From assembly GCA_910574965.1 (NCBI GenBank), contig CAJTDB010000021.1:1-64000 (forward strand): DNA of 64,000 nt. The letters run 5' to 3'. Position numbers and translations under genes: made by a program. The notes below the pieces were generated by a model. The model did no database searches, was not told where the DNA came from, and saw only the letters and a list, made by a program, of their open reading frames with translations. Below, one piece after another: positions 31,978-40,759 of this stretch (positions within the stretch are counted from its first letter, which is position 1; the number at the start of each line of letters is the position of its first letter). This stretch comes from Lachnospiraceae bacterium (GTDB lineage: Bacteria; Bacillota; Clostridia; Lachnospirales; Lachnospiraceae).

Positions 31978-33693
31978 ATGAAACAACTGCAGAAAACCAT
32001 TTTTCCACTTATCCTGGCGCTCATCCTGGTGTTATCCACCGGCATGACCGTACTGGCTACCGGGGAAGGGAACATCGACGGCGGTGGCGGCGGGATGGGC
32101 AGCGGCACCAAAACAGATGTCTGGCACAGCCAGGATGGGGTACGCGTCACCGTAGTCACCACCAGCGGGAGCGTGGTCTCCACCCCCTTTGACCTGACCA
32201 GCTCCAGCATCCCCAATGCCACCATCAACTTCGGGCATGTATGCAAGCTCCAGTATACCTCCGGCGCTTCCCTCTCGCCGGGAGGCTCCTATACCTGCTC
32301 CCGGCCGGCGACGCCGCTGCCCCGCATCATCAGCGGCACCTCTTCCAAAGCAAGCATCGAGGCGATCCGGCGCTATTTCTGTTCTGAGTACACGGCACAG
32401 CTCGTTGCCTCCAAAGCAGGGATTGCATTTGAGGAGCTGGTCTCCGGCTCCTACAAGCTGGTCATAGAGCCCATCGCCTACTTTACCCACGGCGGCCGCA
32501 ATTATGCCATGACTGCTACGGAAGCAGCCCTGTATAACCAGATGTCCGGGGGAACCCTGCGCAGCAAACTGCCCAGCCTTACACACCAGAACCTGCCCCT
32601 TTCCATTTTCCTGGAAACCCCTGACCTGGGCTACCCTGCATGGGGCGGGACGACCAGCGGAAAGGTATCTGATGCGGAGATCCTGTCCGCCCTCGGTATC
32701 GGCATCGTGACTTATAAGGAAGTCCCGGCCGCTGAACTGGAGGCCACGGACTATACCTACCGCGTGGATACAGATGTCATCACCAGCATTACCCTGACCA
32801 GCAGCCGGGAGGTCAACCCTGACAACCCTGCCAGTGTTACCTTCCATATAAACGGCAGGAGCTATACTGTGAACAACATCGTCATGCCTGCAGGAGGCTC
32901 CCAGGTCGTATGGGCCAAATGGCATACTCCAATGGAACCGACTGTCCTGACGATCCAGGCATCCGTAAGCGGGGCATCCACTGCAAAGACCAGCTTTACC
33001 GCGCGGATCGTCTCCCTGGAAGAAAACCTGCCCCCGGATCCCATGGCAACGGATGTCAACCCTCATTTTTCCCTGCCCTCCCTGCCTTCCAATCCCCAGA
33101 AGACATCCGCCTCCTGGAGCGTGTGGAGCGCAAGGTGGAAGCCCGTATGGGTATGGGTAAGCACAGGGCATAAGTCCAGCTGCTCGGCCGGATGCGGCAA
33201 AAACCACGGGCATTATGAAGACCACGGCTATTATGTCTTCACCTCCACGGGATATTCCGCTTCCTTAAGCGGCTCCATGGAGATCCACCCGGATGATATT
33301 GTACCGACCGCCCAGGGCGACAACATGAAAAGCGGTTATGGCATCAAAGAGGCCGCCACAGCGCGGTTCTTGGCAAATGCCCCCTTGAGCCATTACGCTC
33401 CCGCCCAGACAGGCGTATCGTATTTCCCGGAATTCTCCTATAAGGATTACTGGAGGCTTTTGTCTTGTAGCGGAGGGATGAATGCAGTGTTTGCCTTTAA
33501 AGCCAATGAATTTTCCACCTATAACCGGAACGTGCATTTCACACCGGTATGGTTCCCGGATGGCACCTCCTACACCGTATACACCTATATCATAGATGCG
33601 TGGACGCCCTCCGGGATGCTCTCCGTCAATGTGAATGACTCCGTACAGATCCAGGGTAGCCTTTTCGATGACTGGTACAGCAAACGTGAGTAG
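31978..33693 (+). CDS. Large secreted/surface protein of the Tad block
   Basis: A 571-aa protein with a clear signal peptide (FPLILALILVLSTGMTVLAT, cleaved about residue 28) and a Gly-rich mature start. The rest is beta-rich with an Ig-like stretch around 255-345. Aromatic WSVWSARWKPVWVWVSTGH (about 380-398) precedes a Cys/His cluster (CSAGCGKNHGHYEDHG). No LPXTG or membrane anchor at the C-terminus, so it is secreted or held by other subunits. It may be the tip or adhesin of the pilus. No family recognised. Confidence 0.6.
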   Translation: MKQLQKTIFPLILALILVLSTGMTVLATGEGNIDGGGGGMGSGTKTDVWHSQDGVRVTVVTTSGSVVSTPFDLTSSSIPNATINFGHVCKLQYTSGASLSPGGSYTCSRPATPLPRIISGTSSKASIEAIRRYFCSEYTAQLVASKAGIAFEELVSGSYKLVIEPIAYFTHGGRNYAMTATEAALYNQMSGGTLRSKLPSLTHQNLPLSIFLETPDLGYPAWGGTTSGKVSDAEILSALGIGIVTYKEVPAAELEATDYTYRVDTDVITSITLTSSREVNPDNPASVTFHINGRSYTVNNIVMPAGGSQVVWAKWHTPMEPTVLTIQASVSGASTAKTSFTARIVSLEENLPPDPMATDVNPHFSLPSLPSNPQKTSASWSVWSARWKPVWVWVSTGHKSSCSAGCGKNHGHYEDHGYYVFTSTGYSASLSGSMEIHPDDIVPTAQGDNMKSGYGIKEAATARFLANAPLSHYAPAQTGVSYFPEFSYKDYWRLLSCSGGMNAVFAFKANEFSTYNRNVHFTPVWFPDGTSYTVYTYIIDAWTPSGMLSVNVNDSVQIQGSLFDDWYSKRE

Positions 33694-33694
33694 G

Positions 33695-34144
33695 ATGCTT
33701 TTTTACTACCACGCCATCACCCTGGTATTCCTTCTGGGGTTTGCGGTCTATGACCACAGGCACCACCGGATCCGCAATGCCGCCCTGCTTGCGTTCCTCC
33801 CATGGTGCCTTTTATACATCCCGGCTGCCCTCCAGGAGATGCCTGCCTGTCTGGTCCTCCTGCGCTGCTTCCTCGGAGCTCTCTGCGGCTTCCTGCTCCT
33901 GCTCACCGTCTCCCTTGCGACCGGAGGCGGCATCGGGGGTGGGGACATCAAGCTGGCAGCCCTCCTTGGCATCCCCTTCGGTGCATCAGGGCTGATGGCT
34001 GTCCTGGCTTTATCCTGCATCCTTGTCCTTCTGCATATGGGGCTGCAGTCCCTGTTCCGCAGGGAAAGACATGAACATATCCCGTTTGCGCCTTACATTT
34101 TCTGGGGCAGCTTTTTATACACCCTGCTGTTGCTGCCCGCCTGA
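33695..34144 (+). CDS. Type IV prepilin peptidase (CpaA/TadV-like)
   Basis: A 149-aa membrane protein with about five helices. The aspartyl protease pair is visible: Asp in AVYDHRHHRIRN (about 17) and the GxGD box in GGGIGGGDIKLAALLG (about 84). It processes prepilins of Tad/Flp systems. Start is either GTG 33686, in frame, or ATG 33695; neither has a strong SD and both overlap or abut the preceding stop, implying translational coupling. Size is normal for the TadV class, which lacks the methylase domain. Confidence 0.85.
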   Translation: MLFYYHAITLVFLLGFAVYDHRHHRIRNAALLAFLPWCLLYIPAALQEMPACLVLLRCFLGALCGFLLLLTVSLATGGGIGGGDIKLAALLGIPFGASGLMAVLALSCILVLLHMGLQSLFRRERHEHIPFAPYIFWGSFLYTLLLLPA

Positions 34145-34163
34145 TACAAAAAGGAGGAACTTT

Positions 34164-34277
34164 ATGAAACTGATCCTGTTGCTTTCAGCCGGCATACTGG
34201 CTGTTTTATGCGGCCTCAGCGCCACCGTAACCCTGCTTATGCGGGATATTTACCATTTTTTAGACAATAACCGATAA
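34164..34277 (+). CDS. 37-residue single-helix membrane peptide
   Basis: AAGGAGG lies 7 bases before the ATG. The product is one hydrophobic helix (LILLLSAGILAVLCGLSATV) with a short polar tail RDIYHFLDNNR. It sits between prepilin peptidase and CpaB genes. Possibly a small structural subunit; similar in style to the 36-aa peptide at 39471. Confidence 0.6.
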   Translation: MKLILLLSAGILAVLCGLSATVTLLMRDIYHFLDNNR

Positions 34278-34291
34278 GGAGATATCATCCC

Positions 34292-35173
34292 ATGAAAATG
34301 AACAACCGTTTTATCTACGGCATCTTAAGCATTGTCCTTGCTGCCGTTATCGCTTTTATCGCCATACCTGCCGTCACCAGCAAAACCAGCAGCACCTGCG
34401 GGATCGCCCGCATGAAAAATGCAGTCCCCCGCGGAACCCTCATCACCGCAGATGACGTGGAGCTGGCAGAGGTCGGGGGATTCAACCTGCCGGACAGCGT
34501 GGCCCGGCAGACACAGGACGTCATCGGGACCTATGCAGCCACGGACCTGTTTCCCGGAGACTATATCCTTCCGGAGAAGGTCAGCAGCGTCCCCCTGTCC
34601 TCCGACCTTTCCCTCAACGGGATCCCGGACGGCATGGTGGCCATCTCCATTACTACCCAGACACTTGCCACCGCCCTCTCGGACAAGCTCCAGGGAGGGG
34701 ATATCATCCGCCTGTACCATTACGACGACGATAATGAGCTGGAGCCTGTCACAGACATCCCGGAGCTGCGTTTTGTCAAAGTCCTGTCCGTCACAGACTC
34801 CAAGGGGCTTGATGTAGATTACACCACACCTCCGGAAGAGGATGAGGAGCGCCAGCAGACCGCCACGATCACGGTCCTCGCCACGCCGGAGCAGGCCCTG
34901 CTCCTGACCAGATATGAAAATGAGGGAAGGCTGCATGTGGCACTGATCACAAGGGGGAACGAAAAACTGGCAGAGGAGCTGCTGGGCCGTCAGAGCGAGA
35001 TCCTGCTCACCCTTTATGGGGACGGAACGGAAGAGGAAGCTCTGGAGCCTTCCATGGATGCCAAAGACAAGCCTTCCGAAACTGCAGATACAGATGCGGA
35101 TGCCGGCACAGAGTCAAAGGATGCACAGACGGCTGAGGATGAAAACAGTACAGAAGACACCAAAGAGGAATAA
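34292..35173 (+). CDS. cpaB: CpaB/RcpC-like SAF-domain pilus assembly protein
   Basis: A 293-aa protein: N-terminal membrane helix (about 8-28), a SAF domain with AVPRGTLITADDVELAEVG (about 44-62) and FPGDYILPEKV, then the conserved GMVAISITTQTLATALSDKLQGGD region of CpaB. The last 60 residues are an acidic Thr/Glu/Asp tail. CpaB connects the inner machine to the outer parts in Tad pili; in Gram-positives it probably spans the wall zone. Confidence 0.8.
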   Translation: MKMNNRFIYGILSIVLAAVIAFIAIPAVTSKTSSTCGIARMKNAVPRGTLITADDVELAEVGGFNLPDSVARQTQDVIGTYAATDLFPGDYILPEKVSSVPLSSDLSLNGIPDGMVAISITTQTLATALSDKLQGGDIIRLYHYDDDNELEPVTDIPELRFVKVLSVTDSKGLDVDYTTPPEEDEERQQTATITVLATPEQALLLTRYENEGRLHVALITRGNEKLAEELLGRQSEILLTLYGDGTEEEALEPSMDAKDKPSETADTDADAGTESKDAQTAEDENSTEDTKEE

Positions 35174-35187
35174 GGGAGGGAACGCAT

Positions 35188-36099
35188 ATGTCTAAAATCA
35201 TCACTGTCTGGGGAAACCCAGGCTGCGGGAAATCCATGTTCTGCTGCAACCTGGCAAAGGTACTTACGGCAGGCAAGGAAAAAGCCCTCATCATCAATGC
35301 AGACTCCAGCACTCCCATGCTGCCGGTCTGGATGCCGGAGCGCATCCTGGAAGCTTCCGCTTCCATCGGAAATGTGCTCACAGGCCTGGAGATCAATACC
35401 GCACTGGTGGCAGAGCGCGTCGTCCTCTTAAAGGAGTACCCGTTCATTGGCGTCATGGGCTATGCAGCCGGTGAGAACCCCTTCTCCTACCCGGAGCTGA
35501 AATACGAAAAGATCAGGACCTTCATCTCTGAGGCATCCAAGCTTGTGGATTTCATCATCCTGGACTGCAGCTCCAATATGCTGAACTTTTTTACGCCCAC
35601 TGCCATCGAAGCGGCAGACCTTGTTGTGCGCATCATCACCCCCGACCTGCGGGGCCTTAACTACCTGCGCGCCCACAAACCGCTTCTGACGGATGAGAAA
35701 TTCCATTACCGCGACCACCTGACGCTTGCCGGCCTTGCCCGCCCCTTCCATGCCATCGATGAGATGGACCACCTGATCGGCGGCTTTGACGGGCTGCTCC
35801 CCTATGCAAAGGAGATCGAGCGCTGCGGTACCAGCGGACAGATGTTCAAGACACTGGCCTACTGCAACCAGCGCTATATCAATTCCCTGAAGCTTGTGAA
35901 AGGGCGCCTGGAGGAACCGGAGCCGGAGGACGGGAATACCGGGGAACCTTATGAAACCGAAGAGGGAGAATTCCAGGAGCCTTATGAAGAGGAAGAGGAG
36001 GCTGAATGGGAAGAACCGGATGCAGGCAGGACATCCAAAAAATACAGGCAGGCGAAAACTGCCGGAAAGGAGCGAAGACGCCGTGGAATCTTTAAATGA
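35188..36099 (+). CDS. cpaE: CpaE/TadZ-like P-loop ATPase
   Basis: A 303-aa MinD/ParA-class ATPase. Walker A is the variant VWGNPGCGKSMF (7-18); further motifs are ALIINADSSTPM (about 34-45) and VDFIILDCSSNM (about 118-129, Walker B). The last 60 residues are acidic (YEEEEEAEWEEP) and then basic. TadZ-type proteins place the pilus machine at its site. The 3' end overlaps the CpaF-like gene by 17 bases. Confidence 0.8.
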   Translation: MSKIITVWGNPGCGKSMFCCNLAKVLTAGKEKALIINADSSTPMLPVWMPERILEASASIGNVLTGLEINTALVAERVVLLKEYPFIGVMGYAAGENPFSYPELKYEKIRTFISEASKLVDFIILDCSSNMLNFFTPTAIEAADLVVRIITPDLRGLNYLRAHKPLLTDEKFHYRDHLTLAGLARPFHAIDEMDHLIGGFDGLLPYAKEIERCGTSGQMFKTLAYCNQRYINSLKLVKGRLEEPEPEDGNTGEPYETEEGEFQEPYEEEEEAEWEEPDAGRTSKKYRQAKTAGKERRRRGIFK

Positions 36100-37513
36100 T
36101 ATGTTTTTTACCGCCGCAAAGCAGGAAACCCTGTCTTACGACCAGATCCTGGATGATGTGCAGAAATACTGCACCTCCAGGCACGCGGACAAGCTGACCA
36201 CAGAAGGCAACCAGGAAGAGGCAAGGAAGCTTTTGCGGGAATTCATCTGCCAGTATATCCTCAGCCGCTCCTACCATATGGAAGGCATGACCACAGAAGA
36301 GCTGTGCGACACCCTCTATGAGGATATGGCCGGGATCTCTTTTTTAAAGAAATGGATCTACCGCCCCGGCGTGGAGGAGGTCAATGTCAATGCCTATGAT
36401 GATATTGAAGTGATCATGAGCGGCGGACGCTCCATGAAGATCCCGGACCGGTTCCAGTCCCCCCAGCACGCCATTGACGTGACCAGGCGGCTTCTCAATA
36501 CCTGCGGCATGGTCATCGACGACACCATGCCCTCCGTCATCGGCTTCCTGGATAAAAATATCCGTATCTCTGTGGACAAGACGCCCATTGTGGATGCGGA
36601 AGTGGGCATCAATGCCTCCATCCGTATCGTCAACCAGCAGACGGTCTCCAGGGAGAAGCTCACCGCCTCCGGCTCTGCTACCGATGAGATGCTGGACCTT
36701 CTGACCTGCTGTATCCGGTACGGCGTGTCTGTCTGTATCGCAGGAAGCACCGGTTCCGGGAAGACCACGATCATGAGCTGGCTTCTGTCCATGGTTCCGG
36801 ATAACCGCAGGCTCATCACCATTGAGGAGGGGAGCCGTGAATTTGACCTGATCAGGCGGGATGGGGAGGGGCATGCCTTAAACAGTGTGGTCCACCTGCT
36901 CACCAGGCCCCATGAGAACCCGTCCCTTGACATCGACCAGGACCTTCTTTTAGAGCGTGTCCTGCGCAAGCACCCGGATGTCATCGGCGTAGGTGAGATG
37001 CGTTCCGCAAAGGAAGCATTGTCCGTAGCGGAAAGCTCCCGTACCGGGCATACCGTGGTGACCACCATCCACTCCAACTCCTCGGAATCCACCTACCGCA
37101 GGATGATGACTCTGGCTAAACGGAAATACAACATGGCAGATGAGATCCTGATGCAGATCATGGTGGAAGCCTATCCCATCGTGGTATTCACGAAACAGCT
37201 GGAGGATGGGAGCCGGAAGATCATGCAGATCATCGAGGGGGAGGATTTCCGGGACGGGCAGCTCCTCTACCGCCCCCTTTACCAGTATGATGTGACGGAT
37301 AACTGTACCGGGGCGGATGGGAATATCACTGTGGTAGGAAAGCACCGGAAGCTGGGCGGTATCTCAGATACCCTGAAGAGACGGATGCTGGATAACGGCA
37401 TCCCTGCAGGGAAACTTGCCCCGTTCCTTACAAAACCCGCCGCCAGAAAAACCAGGAAAGGAGGTGCAGCACATGCAGTGGATACAGATCATCCTGTTCC
37501 TGCTGATTGTTAA
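36083..37513 (+). CDS. cpaF: CpaF/TadA-type secretion ATPase
   Basis: A 476-aa ATPase if started at GTG 36083, which has AAAGGAG about 10 bases upstream. The alpha-helical N-domain has GVEEVNVNAYDDIEVIM (about 99-115). Then come Walker A CIAGSTGSGKTT (about 218-229), the Asp-box ITIEEGSREF, Walker B-type PDVIGVGEMRS (about 299-309) and the His-box in GHTVVTTIHSNS. It powers assembly by the TadB/TadC-like platform genes that follow. A longer frame upstream lies inside cpaE and was not used. Confidence 0.9.
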   Translation: MESLNDMFFTAAKQETLSYDQILDDVQKYCTSRHADKLTTEGNQEEARKLLREFICQYILSRSYHMEGMTTEELCDTLYEDMAGISFLKKWIYRPGVEEVNVNAYDDIEVIMSGGRSMKIPDRFQSPQHAIDVTRRLLNTCGMVIDDTMPSVIGFLDKNIRISVDKTPIVDAEVGINASIRIVNQQTVSREKLTASGSATDEMLDLLTCCIRYGVSVCIAGSTGSGKTTIMSWLLSMVPDNRRLITIEEGSREFDLIRRDGEGHALNSVVHLLTRPHENPSLDIDQDLLLERVLRKHPDVIGVGEMRSAKEALSVAESSRTGHTVVTTIHSNSSESTYRRMMTLAKRKYNMADEILMQIMVEAYPIVVFTKQLEDGSRKIMQIIEGEDFRDGQLLYRPLYQYDVTDNCTGADGNITVVGKHRKLGGISDTLKRRMLDNGIPAGKLAPFLTKPAARKTRKGGAAHAVDTDHPVPADC

Positions 37514-38393
37514 TGGGCTTTTTACCCTGTTTGCCGTCCGGTTCAATGACTTTTTCCATGTACTCTCCCAGTCGCAGAAAACCACGCTGCAGGACGACGT
37601 GGATGCGCTTCTGGGAAAACCCGCGAAAGGCTTCTTCAACCGTGAAACACTGGAGGTGGAGCAGCTTCTTGCGGCCACCGGGCGGCAGGGGCGGTTCACG
37701 CTTGTCAAAAGGGTATCCATCCTTTTGTTTGCCCTGGGAGCTGTGACTTCCCTGCTTTTGAATAACCCGTTTTTGATCCCGATCCTGGGCGCAGGGTTTG
37801 CTTTTGCTCCGGTATGGTATCTGCGCTCTACGGCAGCTGCCTATAAAAAGCACCTGAATGAGGAGCTGGAGACGGCCATATCCGTCATCACCACCTCCTA
37901 CTTAAGAAGCGGAGACCTGTTAAAGGCAGTGCGTGAAAACATCCCTTACCTGAACCCTCCTGTAAAGTCCCATTTTGAGGCGTTCATTACAGAATCGGAG
38001 ATGCTCAATGCCAATATGACCTCTACCATCAACACCCTGAAGATGAAGGTGCCCAACCGGATCTTCCATGAATGGTGCAATACCCTGATCCAGTGCCAGA
38101 GCGACCGGAGCATGAAAAATACACTGACCTTTACGGTACAGAAGTTCTCCGACATGCGGATCATCCAGTCAGAGCTGGAAGCCATCATCAATGAGCCGAA
38201 GAAAGAGGCCATCACCATGATGTTCCTGGTGGTGGGCAACATCCCGCTCTTATATGTACTCAACCGTTCCTGGTTCGAGACGCTGATGTTCTCCTTGCCC
38301 GGCAAGATCACCCTCGCCATCTGTGCTGCCATCGTCCTGTTTTCCTTTACGCGGATCATGCAGCTTTCAAAGCCTATTGAATACAAGGCATAG
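37473..38393 (+). CDS. TadB-like pilus platform protein
   Basis: A 306-aa membrane protein starting at ATG 37473 (AAAGGAGG 6 bases upstream), overlapping the end of the ATPase gene. Hydrophobic helices lie at about 4-22, 80-115 and near the C-terminus (about 255-300). The cytoplasmic region in between has the T2SSF/TadB pattern ELETAISVITTSYLRSGDLL and PVKSHFEAFITE. It forms the inner-membrane platform together with the next protein. Confidence 0.8.
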   Translation: MQWIQIILFLLIVNGLFTLFAVRFNDFFHVLSQSQKTTLQDDVDALLGKPAKGFFNRETLEVEQLLAATGRQGRFTLVKRVSILLFALGAVTSLLLNNPFLIPILGAGFAFAPVWYLRSTAAAYKKHLNEELETAISVITTSYLRSGDLLKAVRENIPYLNPPVKSHFEAFITESEMLNANMTSTINTLKMKVPNRIFHEWCNTLIQCQSDRSMKNTLTFTVQKFSDMRIIQSELEAIINEPKKEAITMMFLVVGNIPLLYVLNRSWFETLMFSLPGKITLAICAAIVLFSFTRIMQLSKPIEYKA

Positions 38394-38481
38394 CCGTGGA
38401 GGGAATCCCAGCCGGAGCCGGTGGCGCACTACGCACCGGCATTCCGGGAACCAGACCGTAGTGCAGAAATGAGGTAATGAT

Positions 38482-39360
38482 ATGACCGGATTACTGATCC
38501 TCTCAGCCTGTGTATTGACCGGTATTGCTTTCTATCACCTGTCCTGCGCCTTCGTGGACGTGCCCACTGCCAGGACCTCGCGCATGATGATGTTAGCCAA
38601 AAAGCAGACCGGAACCGGCGAAGAGAACCTGTTTGATGTCTACCTGACAAAAGTGGCAGATAAATTTTCCTTCCTGCTGCGCCTGGACCCGATCCGGAGA
38701 AACAGGCTCCTTTCCACGCTGGCTATCGCAGGCATCCCACTGACACCGGAATGCTATACCCTGAAGGCATTCCTGACTGCCCTGCTCACCGGGCTTGCCG
38801 GGATCCCCTTTTTCCCGGTGATGCCCCTCGCCGGCTTTCTGGCCATCGGCCTTGCTGTTATGATGTGGTTTGCTTCCTATTATAAAGCATTTGACCTGGT
38901 AAAAAAGCGCAAAAAACTGATCGAAGCAGAACTGCCACGGTTTGCCGTCAGCATCCAGCAGGGGCTCGCCACAGACCGGGATGTCTTAAAGCTTTTAGTC
39001 TCCTACCGGCGCATTGCCGGCCCCCATCTCGGACAGGAGCTGGATACCACCGTGGCAGACATGAAGACCGGCAACTATGAAAATGCCCTGCTCCATTTCC
39101 AGAACCGGGTAGGGAGCACTATGCTGTCTGATATCGTCCGCGGGCTCATCGGCACCCTCCGGGGCGATGACCAGCAGATGTATTTTAAGATGCTGGTATT
39201 CGACATGCGCCAGATTGAGCAGAACAACCTGAAAAAAGAAGCGGGGAAACGTCCCAAGCAGATGCAGAAATATTCCATGATGATGCTCTTCTGCATCCTG
39301 CTGATCTATGTGGTAGTCCTGTCCGTGGAAGTCATCGGCTCCCTGGGCGCTTTCTTTTAA
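38482..39360 (+). CDS. TadC-like pilus platform protein
   Basis: A 292-aa membrane protein: one N-terminal helix (about 2-20), two helices around 95-135 and one at the end (about 268-290). The T2SSF-type cytoplasmic segment is LIEAELPRFAVSIQQGLATD, then DTTVADMKTGNYENALLHF. An 88-bp gap before it contains a hairpin (GCCGGTG/CGCACCGGC region, about 38420-38443), which may tune expression relative to tadB. Confidence 0.8.
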   Translation: MTGLLILSACVLTGIAFYHLSCAFVDVPTARTSRMMMLAKKQTGTGEENLFDVYLTKVADKFSFLLRLDPIRRNRLLSTLAIAGIPLTPECYTLKAFLTALLTGLAGIPFFPVMPLAGFLAIGLAVMMWFASYYKAFDLVKKRKKLIEAELPRFAVSIQQGLATDRDVLKLLVSYRRIAGPHLGQELDTTVADMKTGNYENALLHFQNRVGSTMLSDIVRGLIGTLRGDDQQMYFKMLVFDMRQIEQNNLKKEAGKRPKQMQKYSMMMLFCILLIYVVVLSVEVIGSLGAFF

Positions 39361-39470
39361 GCCCGTACCTGGCAGGAAGGAGGTGGTGCCTATGTAACTT
39401 TTTTTCCCTCTGCAGTTTCTGCTGCAGCCTACAGAGCAACCCGTAAACAGGCAACCAGAAGGAGATTCAC

Positions 39471-39581
39471 ATGAAAAAATTATTTCCCCTGCCCGCCCTT
39501 ATTGTGGGGCTGGGCGCAACTGTAGCTTTTATTGTTTTCAAAAAGAAAAGGAGATCCAAAAAATATGCGTGTACTCAATAA
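39471..39581 (+). CDS. 36-residue membrane peptide
   Basis: AGAAGGAG precedes the ATG by 7 bases. One hydrophobic helix (LFPLPALIVGLGATVAFIVF) is followed by KKKRRSKK. It overlaps the DUF6133 gene by 17 bases in another frame, so the two are tightly coupled. No family recognised. Confidence 0.55.
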   Translation: MKKLFPLPALIVGLGATVAFIVFKKKRRSKKYACTQ

Positions 39582-39783
39582 GATAAAAATAAGTGCCCTG
39601 CGCACCATGAACCGTGCCCGGACTATCCTCGCGGATGATAAGGGCGATTTCTACATTTCTGATGGCGTCAAGATCATCATCGCCGTCGTGCTGGGCGCCC
39701 TTCTTTTAGCAGCCCTGACCAACATCTTCAACGGTACGGTCATCCCCCGCATCACGCGTGAGATCGAGGCGCTGTTCGGTTAG
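39565..39783 (+). CDS. DUF6133-like Flp-pilin-type protein
   Basis: A 72-aa protein starting at ATG 39565 with AAAGGAG 8 bases before. The basic head is followed by LADDKGDFYISDGVK, then the hydrophobic helix IIIAVVLGALLLAALTNIF and a short charged tail, matching DUF6133. The GD-F/Y junction before the helix resembles a prepilin cleavage site, and the size is that of Flp major pilins. It is the best candidate for the fibre subunit. Confidence 0.7.
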   Translation: MRVLNKIKISALRTMNRARTILADDKGDFYISDGVKIIIAVVLGALLLAALTNIFNGTVIPRITREIEALFG

Positions 39784-39815
39784 GGCGGCCGCAGTCCAGG
39801 AAGGAGGGAAACTGC

Positions 39816-40172
39816 ATGGACACCACTTTAAGCGTCAGCTATGAAACCATCGCCCATTTTTTTGAGGCGACGGAAGGCAACTACCGCAATGCCATCTATA
39901 TCTCCTGCAGCTGCAGTTACCGCAGGGAGTCCGGGTGCGGTGATTTTCTTTACATCCCCGGATATGACTGCAGGCCGGTCCTCCTGCCGCTTGCGGATGC
40001 CGAGAATTTCCTTGGCACCCGCATCGACCGGACGGACTGTGCAGCTACCATCAGCAGCGCCTGCTTCATCCGGCTCTACCATCAGTGGATCCTGTTGTCC
40101 ACTCCCTCTTCCTCGGACTGCCCCATCCAGCAGCTGCTGCACCTGCTGAACCGCCCAGGAAATGGTAAATAA
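39816..40172 (+). CDS. Unknown 118-residue Cys-rich protein
   Basis: SD GGAAGGAGG precedes the ATG. The protein has seven cysteines, including SCSCSYRRESGCGDF, no membrane helix and no known motif. It is the last gene before the TACGGTTTAAGTA motif and the zinc-finger gene. Function unknown. Confidence 0.5.
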   Translation: MDTTLSVSYETIAHFFEATEGNYRNAIYISCSCSYRRESGCGDFLYIPGYDCRPVLLPLADAENFLGTRIDRTDCAATISSACFIRLYHQWILLSTPSSSDCPIQQLLHLLNRPGNGK

Positions 40173-40258
40173 TACCATTTTACCCGCAACTGACTTAAGA
40201 TTCGATGCCGGACCCATGGGAAGTTTCCCTGTTTTTCCCTACAATATCCTTAAAGGAA

Positions 40259-40271
40259 TACTTAAACCGTA
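40259..40271 (-). promoter_or_regulatory. Inverted copy of the 13-bp TACGGTTTAAGTA motif
   Basis: TACTTAAACCGTA on the plus strand is the exact complement of the consensus repeated at 18779-18927. It is followed by a related dyad GTAAACTTTAC (40273-40283). It lies 40 bp before the zinc-finger/sigma operon, suggesting common control of both operons. Confidence 0.55.
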
Positions 40272-40311
40272 TGTAAACTTTACGTGTGTACGGGAAGGAG
40301 GGATGACAGCC

Positions 40312-40728
40312 ATGAAACAGAAACCAAAACAGCCCCGGATCAGATGCCCCTACTGCGGCCGGGAGGCCGTGCTCAGGAGAGCCTCTTATGTACATAAGGA
40401 AAAAGCACTGGAGGAATACCTGTATGTATGCAGCGGATATCCCCAGTGCGATTCCTATGTGGGCGTCCATACAGGGACAAAAACACCCAGGGGCAGCCTG
40501 GCAGACCGGAACCTGCGCCGGAAACGCACGCAGGCACACCGGCTGTTTGATGCCATCTGGAAGAACGGCATCCTCTCCAGAAAGGATGCCTACCGCTGGA
40601 TGCAGGATACCTTCTGCCTCTCCAGCGAGCAGGCGCACATCGGTCAGTTTTCAGACTACCGCTGTGACTGCCTGATGACAGAATGCCGGAAGGTGCTGAA
40701 GAACAACCATATCAAAATTGCCTGTTAG
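40312..40728 (+). CDS. DUF3268-type zinc-finger protein
   Basis: A 138-aa protein starting at ATG 40312 with GGAGGG 9 bases upstream; the ATG at 40303 is too close to that SD. It has a zinc knuckle RCPYCGREA (about 10-18) and a second pair in YVCSGYPQCDSYVG, then a basic helical region. These two Cys pairs fit DUF3268 zinc fingers, seen in phages and conjugative elements. The next gene, a sigma factor, follows after 31 bases. Confidence 0.75.
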   Translation: MKQKPKQPRIRCPYCGREAVLRRASYVHKEKALEEYLYVCSGYPQCDSYVGVHTGTKTPRGSLADRNLRRKRTQAHRLFDAIWKNGILSRKDAYRWMQDTFCLSSEQAHIGQFSDYRCDCLMTECRKVLKNNHIKIAC

Positions 40729-40759
40729 GACGCAGGCGCCGGGAAAGCGGGGTAATGCC

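Noticed and set aside
32032-33225. Long minus-strand frame opposite the secreted Tad-block protein
   Set aside because: The plus frame has a signal peptide, SD and operon context; the minus frame has no family features and is a GC-bias shadow.
35951-36082. N-terminal extension of the CpaF-like ATPase
   Set aside because: It lies wholly inside the cpaE gene in another frame; GTG 36083 has the ribosome site.
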